A stretch of 64,000 bases of DNA from Bacillus sp. CH30_1T (GTDB lineage Bacteria; Bacillota; Bacilli; Bacillales; Bacillaceae_B), in contig NZ_VTUY01000010.1 of the NCBI RefSeq assembly GCF_008364765.1, forward strand, positions 62,001-126,000. The letters are read 5' to 3'. The number at the start of each line of letters is the position of its first letter. Position 1 is the stretch's first letter. Positions 7,923 to 16,625 of the stretch are shown piece by piece. The notes under the pieces were generated by a model, which made no database searches, was not told the DNA's origin, and saw only the letters and a program-made list of their open reading frames with translations. The translations under genes were made by a program, and so were the position numbers.

Positions 7923-8051
7923 TTGAAAAGGAATTTTGTCTTATTGGACTTGTTGATTTATGTAGCACTACCTCTTTTCGTAAAGTTACGCAGATTCTAT
8001 TGGATTTGGATGTTTTTGCCTTCAGACCTCCGTCTTGTCTCCCATCTATAG
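7923..8051 (+). CDS. Small membrane peptide or 5' fragment of a membrane-protein gene
   Basis: A 42-residue frame starts with TTG at 7923, seven bases after GGAAGAGGG, and ends at 8051. It reads MKRNFVLLDLLIYVALPLFV, a hydrophobic helix, followed by a basic and aromatic tail (KLRRFYWIW). It lies 56 nt upstream of an RRNPP-like regulator, so a signalling peptide role is possible, but the opening also resembles the first helix of a longer Bacillus integral membrane protein, in which case this is a frameshifted remnant. I cannot decide between these. Confidence 0.35.
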   Translation: MKRNFVLLDLLIYVALPLFVKLRRFYWIWMFLPSDLRLVSHL

Positions 8052-8107
8052 AACAAACAAAGATATTTCCCTATAATGATAAATAAACTGTTCACTCGGG
8101 GTGTACT

Positions 8108-9358
8108 ATGATTGAAGGTAAATTAATTAAATTTCATCGAGAAGATTCAGGATTGACTCAGGAACAGCTTGCACAGGGTATCTGTTCCACTACACATCTT
8201 AGTAAAATCGAAAGAGGCATCACAGAGTATTCAAGTGAAATTACTGATTTACTTGCTAGGAAGCTTGGAATCGATATGAATGTTGAACGTTCCCGCTATC
8301 ATTCCTTACAGGCTAAACTATCAGAATGGAACGATGCGATTATTATGATTCGAACCAATGAAATCCATCAACTTAAAGGGGAAATTGAAAAGGAACCTTT
8401 AAGGTTTCTATCTGACTTCATCATTCAATACAACCTTTTCCTGGCAAGATATTATTTATTTTTGAACAAACATGAAAAAGCAAAGGAAATCCTGGGCATG
8501 TTCGAAAACAAAAACTATTCTCTATCCCCTTTCGAACAAAATTTATTGCTTCATGTCAAAGGGATCTACTATCATTCAACAAGACAATTTAACTCTTGCA
8601 TAAAAGTATTGAAACAGATTGACGATGAATATCCTAACTCCGAATATTATTTTCATTTGGCATTAGCGTATCATTCCATTCATTCAAACACCTTTGCCTA
8701 TTATTATGGGCAAAAAGCTTTGCAATTTTTCCAGAAAACATTGAATATCCTTAGGGTTATCGATTCGGAAACCTTAATTTTAATCCAATTGAATGCCAAA
8801 GAACCCTTTGATATGGAAGAAACAAAACAACAGTATGATAAACTCCTCAGAGTCTGTGAATCAGTCAATTCAAACGATCGGGCGCATAAGATCCATAACA
8901 ATCTTGGATTCGAATATTTTAGGAGAAAACGATATTCTGAATCAAAGGCATCCTATGAAAGCGCATTAAATCTTATCCATGACGATACGCCGGCATCAAA
9001 TTATTTAGTGACGCTCAGTGGATATATACTTGCTTGCATGAAAGGGCGCCTACTATCTTCCCGGGAACTCAATCACTTAGCGACAAAAGGACTGAATATG
9101 GCCACTCAGCATCAGGATCCAAGCCATGTATTCTTTGAGATTTACTTACTTACCATAAATGAGAATGAAAAAGAATTATATGAGTATATTGAACGTACAG
9201 CTCTCCCCCATTTCAGAAAAACGGGGAGCCAGTTGATGTATCAGCATTATGAAAGACAACTATATTTATATTATGTGAAAACCGGACAATCAGAGAAAGG
9301 TTTTAGACTTGCATCCGATAAGATGTCAAATGAAATTAGTTATTATGAATTAGAGTAG
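8108..9358 (+). CDS. XRE-type HTH/TPR transcriptional regulator (RRNPP-like)
   Basis: A 416-residue protein with an N-terminal Cro/CI helix-turn-helix (residues about 5-62; SGLTQEQLAQGICSTTHLSK followed by IERG) and an all-helical remainder with TPR-type repeats (for example DRAHKIHNNLGFEYFRRKRY near 255-275). The architecture and length match PlcR/NprR-type RRNPP regulators, which bind secreted oligopeptides re-imported into the cell. The upstream Shine-Dalgarno (GGGGTG) is modest. A candidate hydrophobic peptide frame precedes it and a secreted protease gene follows, the arrangement seen for NprR and its protease, although a 279-bp repeat element lies between. Target and peptide are unknown. 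Confidence 0.75.
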   Translation: MIEGKLIKFHREDSGLTQEQLAQGICSTTHLSKIERGITEYSSEITDLLARKLGIDMNVERSRYHSLQAKLSEWNDAIIMIRTNEIHQLKGEIEKEPLRFLSDFIIQYNLFLARYYLFLNKHEKAKEILGMFENKNYSLSPFEQNLLLHVKGIYYHSTRQFNSCIKVLKQIDDEYPNSEYYFHLALAYHSIHSNTFAYYYGQKALQFFQKTLNILRVIDSETLILIQLNAKEPFDMEETKQQYDKLLRVCESVNSNDRAHKIHNNLGFEYFRRKRYSESKASYESALNLIHDDTPASNYLVTLSGYILACMKGRLLSSRELNHLATKGLNMATQHQDPSHVFFEIYLLTINENEKELYEYIERTALPHFRKTGSQLMYQHYERQLYLYYVKTGQSEKGFRLASDKMSNEISYYELE

Positions 9359-9371
9359 CCCTCGTATTGAA

Positions 9372-9650
9372 TGAGGCTGGGACAAAAGTTTTTTAGCCTA
9401 AGTCAAACCCGAACAAACCTGCTTCTTAGTGTGCAGATTTGTTCGGGTTTATTATTTATTTTCGAATCATTTGATTTTAGCTGACTCCTGCGGGAATGTA
9501 GCTTATGTGATACCCCGCAGGCTTGCCGCGGAGGCTCACGGGCTACCTGCGGAAAGCGTAGTCTTGCACGGAAATCATTAGCGGTATGAAGAACCTACAC
9601 TTCTATTGTTCGACTTTTTATCTTGTTTTTTTAGTTTTGTCCCAGCCTCA
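9372..9650 (+). repeat. ~280-bp element with terminal inverted repeats (copy A)
   Basis: The ends are GAGGCTGGGACAAAA and TTTTGTCCCAGCCTC, a perfect 15-bp inverted pair. Inside is a hairpin CCCGAACAAA/TTTGTTCGGG and a GC-rich segment around CCCCGCAGGCTTGCC. It is nearly identical to the element at 52317-52626 but lacks 32 bp after TTTTAGCTG. No coding capacity is visible. It lies between the HTH/TPR regulator and the protease. Confidence 0.85.
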
Positions 9651-9890
9651 TTTTTCTTTTTTTTTCACATAGACCGTTGGCATTGGTCATAACCCCCATT
9701 CACCATCATTTTTTTACATCTTTTCTCCTGAAACTCCTTTCAAAATCAGACAAAAATCAATGAAATTACACTAATTAATAGTTAAATGGTCCCTAAATAA
9801 ACCCCCATACAAACATGATAACTTTGTATTTACAATAAGAATTGTACTAATCTTTAGAATAATCTAACCAACAACAGAAAAGAGGTAGAA

Positions 9891-12800
9891 ATGATGAAAG
9901 GATCTTCCATCACAAAGAAATCGGCTGTGATTGCACTATCCACTGGATTACTGTTATCCCCAGTGTCGAACTACTCCATGCCAACAGCTACAGCTGAGGG
10001 TTGGAAAGCAGAAACAGTTTTATCTTCCTTGACTGAAGAACAAAGACAAGCCTTGCATCAACTGGAGGTAAATAACGCAGAGGGCCTCCAAGGATTTCAG
10101 TCGAGTGAATTGGCATCTGACGAAGAGATCTCCGTTATCGTCCAATTTAAATCCAAACCTGGACATGTAGCTGTATTAGAAGCGGAAGTACAAGGAAAAT
10201 CAATAAAGAAAGCAGACGCCAAAGCCCAAGTGGAGAAAGAACATAAGATTTTTAAAGAAGATGTAGTAAAGCATCTATCTACAAGCCACTTAAAAGGAAA
10301 AAAAGTAGCGCCAAAAATCACCCAAACCTATAAAGAAGCGTATAACGGTGTAGCGATGACCCTTCCTGCTAATCAAGTAGAACAACTGCTTAAATCCGAA
10401 GCCGTTAAAGCTGTGTTTAAAAATCAGGCATTTACGATCGATCCTGTTAAACAAGATCTTCCAAATGATGTTGAGAGAGAAATCACAACGTCTGTTGAAA
10501 GCATCCCATATTTAAATGTAGATGAACTACATAAGGAAGGAATTACGGGAGATGGAATCAAAGTCGGTGTCATCGACACAGGCGTTGACTATAACCATCC
10601 TGACCTGAAAGATGCTTACAAAGGTGGATATGACTTTGTTGACGATGATGCGGACCCAATGGAAGCAACGTATGAAGATTGGAAGAGTACGAGTGAACCG
10701 GAGTTCAGTTATACGGGAAGTTCCTATTATACTTCTCATGGTACTCATGTATCCGGAACCATCGTAGGACAAAACGAGAATGATAGTGAAGTATCCGTAG
10801 AGGGTGTTGCCCCAGATGCAGATCTATATGTGTATCGCGTCCTCGGCCCTTACGGAAGTGGTTACACAGAAGACGTCCTTGCCGGAATTGAAAAATCTGT
10901 TCAGGATGGAATGGATGTCATCAACCTTTCATTAGGCGCCAGTGTCAATGATCCATATTATCCTACAAGTACAGCCCTTAATTATGCCGTATTAAACGGT
11001 GTGACAGCCGTTGTTTCAGCAGGGAATGCAGGACCAAATGACTTTACCCTCGGCTCCCCTGGTACAGCTGCTTTAGCGTTAACAGTAGGAGCAAGTGATG
11101 TTCCTGTCTCACAAACCACTTTTACCGGGCAAACGTCAGATGGATGGTCAGCGGAAATTGTGAGTATGGCAAGAGGGTTCGTACATTCATTTGCCAGTTT
11201 AGAAGATCAATCCTTAGAATTGGTAGATGTTGGCCTCGGTTATGAAGAAGACTATGAGAATAAAAATGTAGAAGGAAAAATTGCCTTTGTTCAGCGAGGA
11301 AATTTCGCACTGAATGACAAAGTGAAATTTGCTAAGGAACATGGTGCCAAAGCTGTGATTATGTATAACAATGCTGAAGGCCATGTAGGATATAATCTTG
11401 GGGAATCAACAAATTATGTCCCAGCCTTCTCTATGACACTGGCTGCCGGGGAAGAATTGAAAGCTGCGATGACCAGTGGAACATCCAACTTCACCTTTAC
11501 AAACTTAGAAGAAAGCATGACTGAGGGTGACCATTTAGCCGATTTCAGTTCAAGAGGTCCTGTTAATAAGAGCTATGATACGAAACCTGAAGTGGTAGCT
11601 CCCGGAGTCAGCGTTCTGTCGACCTTCCCTTCCTATATGATCGATCCAGAAAAAACGGATGACTATCAGTATGCTTACTCGAGATTATCAGGAACCTCTA
11701 TGGCTTCTCCTTTCACTGCGGGAGTTGCAGCTTTACTGTTAGGAGAGAATCCGGATCTTGAGCCTGCTGATATTAAAACCATTCTCATGAACTCTGCTGA
11801 TCCATTAAATGGGGATTACAGCGTATTTGAAGTAGGTGCAGGAAGAGTGGATCCGTATCAAGCCCTTCACAGTCAGACAAAGATTCAAATCAAAGATGAG
11901 ACGTTGATTCCTAGTGGAGAAGAACTGATCCCGATCGATAATCCGACAGGCGGATTGAGCTTCGGTAATCAGGTAGTGGCTGAAGGAGCTCACCTCCGCG
12001 TACAAAAAAGCTTTGAAATCACCAACAATAGTGATGAAAAGAAAACGTTTGACATTCGTGTTGTAGAAAATGTACAGGAAGGCACCTTAAGCCTCAAAGA
12101 AAATGGAGTTGTCGTAAGTGCTGACAAGTCCATCAAGGTGAACGGAGGGAAGAAAAAGACCTCAAATCTATTCCTTACGATGCCGAAAACCGCTACAAAA
12201 GGTATATATGAAGGATATGTAATCGTTACGAACAAAAAAGATAAAACAGAAAGTTACCGCGTTCCATTCAGTGTGAAGAGATCAGAGGAAGGCTTTAATA
12301 CACTTGAATTGTTATCTTCAAGTTTTGCACCTCCTCATTATACTCATGGATTTGAACCATACCGTTATCCATGGGCACTTGTTGAATTCAACCTTAGTTC
12401 ACCGATGAAAAGCATGGATGTGATCCTGCAGGATGGGGAAACAGGTGAAGACCTAGGATTAATCGGTACACTTGATCTGCAGGATTCCCTGCTGGATAAC
12501 AACTACTTATTAAGAGCATTCAATGGTAGTTATTACGCATTTACAAGCGACAAGAAAAATCCGGTTTCAGAAGAAGTGTCCATCGCCAAACCTGGTCACT
12601 ATAAAATCAAGTACGCGATGACAGATCCAAAAGGAAAAGTAAAAACAAAAACAGAGCATTTCTATATCGACATTGAAGGACCTCAATTCAAGAGTTCCCT
12701 GGATGGTGAATCACCGTTCCTTGAATATCAACCAGGTCAGGAAACCTATCCATTTGAGATTGAAATTACAGATCCACTTATTGAAGACATGCAAGAAGCA

Positions 12801-13961
12801 GGAATGGACGCAGATCAATCCAAAAACTTTATGATTTATTACTGGAATTCAGCATTTCCTTCATCCCCGCTTTATATGGATGAAAACGGTAAGTTTGTCG
12901 AAGAAATTGCGATGAATGAAAACGTGAAAGCCCTTAACTTCAGAATGAAGGGCTATGATATGGCCGGTAACAATAGTGCGATGAAGAACTATTTCTTCAT
13001 TAAAGAAGGTACACCGAATGCGTATCTTAAAACTGATGCGAAAACCGTTACAACTGGTGAAACCGTACAGGCAACTCTAGCACTGGATAATGTTCAAGAT
13101 GCAAAGGAAGCCACTTGGACATTTGAAGACTATTACGGATTTCAACCAGAAGTGATCGATGCCAAGTTATCCGGGGAATTTTCCGATAAAGCTTCGCTGA
13201 CACTTGATGGAAACCAGATCAAGGTTACGTTCAATGAACCTATTCAATCATTCGATCATAGCGCGATTGTTGATGTGCAAGTGAAGGTTCAAGATGAACT
13301 GTTCACTAAATTAGACGCCCTGGATCCGACTGTTACCGTAACGAATTCTAACAATGAAACAATGGATCTATTACATGCTGGTGCAGAATTCACTGTAAAT
13401 CCGGACTTTAACTCAATTAGGGGCTTTGTAAGCCCGGAAGGATTCGATAGTGGAAGTGGCTACAACGCTAAGAAAGATTGGACTAAAGTTGGCGCAACAA
13501 TAGAATTTAAGAAGTCAACCGGAGACGTCTTTACTCCATCCTCCATCACGGAAAATGGGGAGTATTCCATTGAGAAACTTCCATTAAGCAAAGATCCATA
13601 TGAAGTAAAAGTTCAGGTACCTGGCCACTTCTTGACCAAAAACACAGAAAGAATCGGTTATGAGTACAATGGGGAGCTTTATGGAAAGTATCATAGACCT
13701 ACGAACCTGAATCCTGTCGGGGGAGATGTCAACCAGGACAACGTCATCGATATCTATGATGCCATTGCCATTCAGGATGCTTGGAATACAGACCATCGTG
13801 CAGCAGATATCAATTTTGATGGTAGGGTCAACGCTAACGATATCAAGTTTGTGCAGGAGAACTATTTATTACAAAATGAACAAGTTGAGGACGCACCTTC
13901 ACCAGTAGAGTCAGCAGATGGTAAAACACTTGATTCTATTTTGGAAGAACTGGGATTATAA
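9891..13961 (+). CDS. Secreted subtilisin-like (S8) protease with PA and dockerin-like domains
   Basis: A 1356-residue exported protease related to Vpr/lactocepin. It has a signal peptide (residues 1-35, basic start, SAVIALSTGLLLSPV core), an inhibitor I9-type propeptide (about 80-185), and a catalytic domain with Asp229 (VIDTGVDYNHPDL), His283 (SHGTHVSGT) and Ser603 (GTSMASPFTAGVAAL), with a protease-associated domain inserted at about 410-545. Beta-rich Ig/Fn3-like domains follow. Residues about 1279-1328 hold two DxNxD-type calcium loops (DVNQDNVID, DINFDGRVN) like a type I dockerin. GAGG lies 5-6 nt before the tandem ATGs. It is far longer than Vpr (806 aa). Confidence 0.92.
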   Translation: MMKGSSITKKSAVIALSTGLLLSPVSNYSMPTATAEGWKAETVLSSLTEEQRQALHQLEVNNAEGLQGFQSSELASDEEISVIVQFKSKPGHVAVLEAEVQGKSIKKADAKAQVEKEHKIFKEDVVKHLSTSHLKGKKVAPKITQTYKEAYNGVAMTLPANQVEQLLKSEAVKAVFKNQAFTIDPVKQDLPNDVEREITTSVESIPYLNVDELHKEGITGDGIKVGVIDTGVDYNHPDLKDAYKGGYDFVDDDADPMEATYEDWKSTSEPEFSYTGSSYYTSHGTHVSGTIVGQNENDSEVSVEGVAPDADLYVYRVLGPYGSGYTEDVLAGIEKSVQDGMDVINLSLGASVNDPYYPTSTALNYAVLNGVTAVVSAGNAGPNDFTLGSPGTAALALTVGASDVPVSQTTFTGQTSDGWSAEIVSMARGFVHSFASLEDQSLELVDVGLGYEEDYENKNVEGKIAFVQRGNFALNDKVKFAKEHGAKAVIMYNNAEGHVGYNLGESTNYVPAFSMTLAAGEELKAAMTSGTSNFTFTNLEESMTEGDHLADFSSRGPVNKSYDTKPEVVAPGVSVLSTFPSYMIDPEKTDDYQYAYSRLSGTSMASPFTAGVAALLLGENPDLEPADIKTILMNSADPLNGDYSVFEVGAGRVDPYQALHSQTKIQIKDETLIPSGEELIPIDNPTGGLSFGNQVVAEGAHLRVQKSFEITNNSDEKKTFDIRVVENVQEGTLSLKENGVVVSADKSIKVNGGKKKTSNLFLTMPKTATKGIYEGYVIVTNKKDKTESYRVPFSVKRSEEGFNTLELLSSSFAPPHYTHGFEPYRYPWALVEFNLSSPMKSMDVILQDGETGEDLGLIGTLDLQDSLLDNNYLLRAFNGSYYAFTSDKKNPVSEEVSIAKPGHYKIKYAMTDPKGKVKTKTEHFYIDIEGPQFKSSLDGESPFLEYQPGQETYPFEIEITDPLIEDMQEAGMDADQSKNFMIYYWNSAFPSSPLYMDENGKFVEEIAMNENVKALNFRMKGYDMAGNNSAMKNYFFIKEGTPNAYLKTDAKTVTTGETVQATLALDNVQDAKEATWTFEDYYGFQPEVIDAKLSGEFSDKASLTLDGNQIKVTFNEPIQSFDHSAIVDVQVKVQDELFTKLDALDPTVTVTNSNNETMDLLHAGAEFTVNPDFNSIRGFVSPEGFDSGSGYNAKKDWTKVGATIEFKKSTGDVFTPSSITENGEYSIEKLPLSKDPYEVKVQVPGHFLTKNTERIGYEYNGELYGKYHRPTNLNPVGGDVNQDNVIDIYDAIAIQDAWNTDHRAADINFDGRVNANDIKFVQENYLLQNEQVEDAPSPVESADGKTLDSILEELGL

Positions 13962-13975
13962 TTCATTGATGAAAC

Positions 13976-14016
13976 AAAAGGAATGAACCTATCGAATAGG
14001 CTCATTCCTTTTTTCT
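13976..14016 (+). terminator. Terminator of the S8 protease gene
   Basis: AAAGGAATGA and TCATTCCTTT form a 10-bp stem around a 15-nt loop that itself contains CCTATCGAATAGG, and are followed by Ts. Confidence 0.8.
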
Positions 14017-14093
14017 TTATGAATTTTTACATAAGAATGGGTTCAACTTCCTATCACCTTGAACATATAATAACTCGAAAGGAGGGGAACAGA

Positions 14094-14279
14094 ATGGATC
14101 GTTTTATTCTTTTGTTAGTAGCGGGTATTCTATCCGGTTTCGCATTGTTGAAGGTTCCTTTAGCAGGTACGTTCTTAGCAAGTGTATCCCCAGTAACGGA
14201 CATCATAGGCGTTTTAGCTATTCTCATATTCTCACTTTTCCTTATCTATAAAGGCATCATGTCCATTCTAGGGAAGTGA
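14094..14279 (+). CDS. Small membrane protein, function unknown
   Basis: A 61-residue protein with two hydrophobic helices (FILLLVAGILSGFALL and IIGVLAILIFSLFLIYKGI). A longer frame opens at 13983, but an excellent AAAGGAGGGG site stands 5-6 nt before the ATG at 14094. It lies between two terminators and is therefore probably a single-gene unit. I do not recognise a family. Confidence 0.7.
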   Translation: MDRFILLLVAGILSGFALLKVPLAGTFLASVSPVTDIIGVLAILIFSLFLIYKGIMSILGK

Positions 14280-14284
14280 ATAAT

Positions 14285-14313
14285 CAGACCCGGATTTATT
14301 CCGGGTCTTTTTT
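14285..14313. terminator. Bidirectional terminator overlapping the nat stop
   Basis: AGACCCGG and CCGGGTCT pair around ATTTATT and are followed by six Ts on the plus strand. The minus-strand nat gene ends inside this hairpin, its last codons (KDPE) being part of the stem. Confidence 0.75.
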
Positions 14314-15117
14314 AGTATGCTGGAAACCAAACCAGGAATTCAGCAGTTCTTTATAACTTTCAAGGTCTATCTCCTTTTTCGTTAACTCTCCGGCCTTCCA
14401 GTGGGTAAAGGACGTATCCGTTAAGGTCACATTCCCGTCATTCGTCCGTTTTGTCAATAATGGATGTTTGTTAAAAGGGGAATCTGAATGGTTGGCAATA
14501 ATTGTTTGAATGTTATTCAATTGAGTCACATTCTTTATGGGATCACCCGAATCAAAAGCATATCCTGTTCTCCATTCCGAATGCTTATGCTTTAATTTCA
14601 TTTCAAATATATAATCTCCATGGAGACTGTCGACCTCTTTAATTCTAAACTCCCCATTTGAAGAGACGACTGCTTCTCCCGATAATGGTACTGGTTTTAA
14701 CGGGAGATTCCCTCCAAAACCCGTATCAATCACATATGTTGTATCTTTATGAGAGACTAATATGACCACATGGGTTCTTCCTATCGACTGGTACAGCTCT
14801 TTATCATGATTGTAAACAACTCCACGAACAAGAACCGCATCAAATTGATTTTCGATCAAAAATAAATATAACAATGAGTTCAATTCATAACATAGACCAC
14901 CTTCGTTCTTCACGAGCATTTTATTCATTAAATTTTCTTTGGTAAGATCGGCGAATGTATTTCCAATAACACATAGATTTTCGAATGGGATGCTTTTAGC
15001 TGTCTCTTCTAAAATGGTATCTAGTTGGTGAAAGGATATTTTCCCTGTGGTTGGATAATGTATTCTTTTGCGAAATAATGTATTTAGATCGGTGATGGTG
15101 AACCCTCCATTTCTCAA
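14296..15117 (-). CDS. nat: Arylamine N-acetyltransferase
   Basis: A 273-residue protein of the NAT family, which transfers acetyl groups from acetyl-CoA to arylamines or hydrazines in the cytosol. The catalytic triad is visible: Cys76 in NEGGLCYELN, His116 in GRTHVVIL and Asp131 in VIDTGFGG (numbering from the TTG at 15117). The start is uncertain. The TTG at 15117 has no Shine-Dalgarno, while a strong GGAGGG lies six bases before an ATC codon at residue 7-8 (FTITDLN), hinting at initiation there or at a sequence oddity. Nothing suggests an operon with its neighbours. Confidence 0.88.
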   Translation of the reverse strand: MRNGGFTITDLNTLFRKRIHYPTTGKISFHQLDTILEETAKSIPFENLCVIGNTFADLTKENLMNKMLVKNEGGLCYELNSLLYLFLIENQFDAVLVRGVVYNHDKELYQSIGRTHVVILVSHKDTTYVIDTGFGGNLPLKPVPLSGEAVVSSNGEFRIKEVDSLHGDYIFEMKLKHKHSEWRTGYAFDSGDPIKNVTQLNNIQTIIANHSDSPFNKHPLLTKRTNDGNVTLTDTSFTHWKAGELTKKEIDLESYKELLNSWFGFQHTKKDPE

Positions 15118-15186
15118 GCGTCATTCTACATTATGCTGGATCTGTATATTATTTACTCTATAAGAAAAACATCCTGTATGCCACTG

Positions 15187-16140
15187 TCACAACTGAATTC
15201 GCAACTTCCCAGACTGAGCACGGGATACACAAGACAGAATCGAGCGATGGTCCTTCCGTTCTTCCTCATTCAGAAAGGAATCAGCATGATCGACTTTTCC
15301 CTCTAACACTTTTAATTCACACGTCCCGCAACGGCCAGCCCGGCAGGAATAGGGAGCCAGGATCCCTGACTTGAGCAGTGCTTCTAACAGTGTCTCTTCT
15401 TCCGAAACAGAAACGGTTTCGCCACTCGTTAATTCCACTTCAAATCTTCGACGTATTAGCGGCTGTTGAGGAGTGAATCGTTCGTAATGAACACTTGACG
15501 AAGGATATCCAATCTCAAGGGCACTTCTGGTGAATTCTTCGATAAATGAAGGGGGACCACAGAAATAAACGTGGGTTCCCACTCTGTGTTCCCAAAGACT
15601 TGCATCTGTTAATCTCTTTTCTTTTGAAAAATAAAAGTGAGTCTGCTCAGGATAGTTTTCCGATAGAAAGAAGTAGAAAGGACAAGTCTCAATTGATTTC
15701 ACTGCATAATGAAGTTCGAAGGTCCGTCCCTCCTCTTTGAGTTCTGCCATCATGGACATGAAGGGGGTAATGCCGATTCCCGCCGCATAGAATGCATGAT
15801 GTTTTGCTTTAAAACTCAGTGGGAAATGGTTTTGAGGAAATCCCACTCGTAAGGTATCCCCCACCTTCATCTGTTCATGCCAATACAGAGATCCTCCCTG
15901 AGACGTTTCATTTAGACGGATGGCGATTTGATAGACGGCTTTTTGACCAGGTGGATTCGTTAAGGAATACGATCTGGCTATGGTTTGTCCACCCAGCTCA
16001 ACATATGTAGTGATATGGGAACCCCCGCTAAAATATGGAAGGGATTCGTTATGCTCATGAACAAGAGTAAACCTCTTGACAACAGGGGTTTCCTGATGAA
16101 TGGACCTGACTTGGACAGGGATTGTTTTATGAAGATTCAC
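15187..16140 (-). CDS. Ferredoxin-type oxidoreductase of the amine N-demethylase (phthalate dioxygenase reductase family)
   Basis: A 317-residue reductase: FMN/FAD-binding barrel (about 5-100, with RSYSLTNPP), NAD-binding domain (about 105-225, with YAAGIGITPFMSMM and YFCGPPSFIEEF), and a C-terminal [2Fe-2S] ferredoxin domain with Cys ligands in PYSCRAGRCGTCELKV and ILSCVSRA. It would pass electrons from NAD(P)H to the heme subunit encoded two genes upstream. The start overlaps the preceding gene by 4 nt, indicating translational coupling. It contains an exact in-frame copy of the AGGGACGGACCTT repeat core at about 15720-15732. Confidence 0.85.
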   Translation of the reverse strand: MNLHKTIPVQVRSIHQETPVVKRFTLVHEHNESLPYFSGGSHITTYVELGGQTIARSYSLTNPPGQKAVYQIAIRLNETSQGGSLYWHEQMKVGDTLRVGFPQNHFPLSFKAKHHAFYAAGIGITPFMSMMAELKEEGRTFELHYAVKSIETCPFYFFLSENYPEQTHFYFSKEKRLTDASLWEHRVGTHVYFCGPPSFIEEFTRSALEIGYPSSSVHYERFTPQQPLIRRRFEVELTSGETVSVSEEETLLEALLKSGILAPYSCRAGRCGTCELKVLEGKVDHADSFLNEEERKDHRSILSCVSRAQSGKLRIQL

Positions 16141-16625
16141 CTTCCGTCACTCCCCGTTTCTAAGGTAGCGTAACCGAGGTATGAACCTTGTAATGGAGAG
16201 TAATGGTCGGAAACGGACAGCTTTAAGTGACAATGGGAACAGGTCGTCGGGAGTCTACCCAATTTTCCGATATCAATCTTTGTTTTCTGATGGCATTTGT
16301 AACAGAACACATCGATCATTCTGACACCGTTGCCAATAAACTGCGCTTCCTCTTCAGAAAAACCACTTTCTACGACTAGGTGCTTGAACTCTTCCAGATT
16401 ACACCACTCTATTGCTATGTAAAGAAAAGTGCCCATCTTCTGATTTTGCAACCACAGTGAGATATCGGTTTCTTCCTTTTCACCCAGGAAAACCACTTCA
16501 AAGGAGATATTCTCCTTCATTACTTTTTTAATGATGGGAGTCAGCCGTTTCATCCCCTTTTGATCACCAAAAAATAAGTACTTTCGTTTACTTGGGACGA
16601 ACGCTGGCTTTATCTCGTTCTTCAT
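16137..16625 (-). CDS. DmmA-like small subunit of dimethylamine monooxygenase / N-demethylase
   Basis: A 162-residue protein with an alpha/beta N-terminal half and a C-terminal zinc-ribbon-like part carrying two CxxC pairs (FCYKCHQK and TTCSHCHLKL). This matches the family named DmmA-like in dimethylamine monooxygenases, always found with a heme subunit and a ferredoxin reductase. It overlaps both neighbours by 4 nt (ATGA type), so the three genes form one coupled operon. The exact role of this subunit is not clear from sequence. Confidence 0.7.
   Translation of the reverse strand: MKNEIKPAFVPSKRKYLFFGDQKGMKRLTPIIKKVMKENISFEVVFLGEKEETDISLWLQNQKMGTFLYIAIEWCNLEEFKHLVVESGFSEEEAQFIGNGVRMIDVFCYKCHQKTKIDIGKLGRLPTTCSHCHLKLSVSDHYSPLQGSYLGYATLETGSDGR

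Noticed and set aside
9651..9890. Peptide gene of the NprX kind after the HTH/TPR regulator
   Set aside because: I found no short frame with a ribosome site and export signal either at the end of the regulator or between the repeat element and the protease.
13983..14093. N-terminal extension of the 61-residue membrane protein
   Set aside because: It would begin inside the protease gene's terminator hairpin; the AAAGGAGGGG site marks the later ATG.
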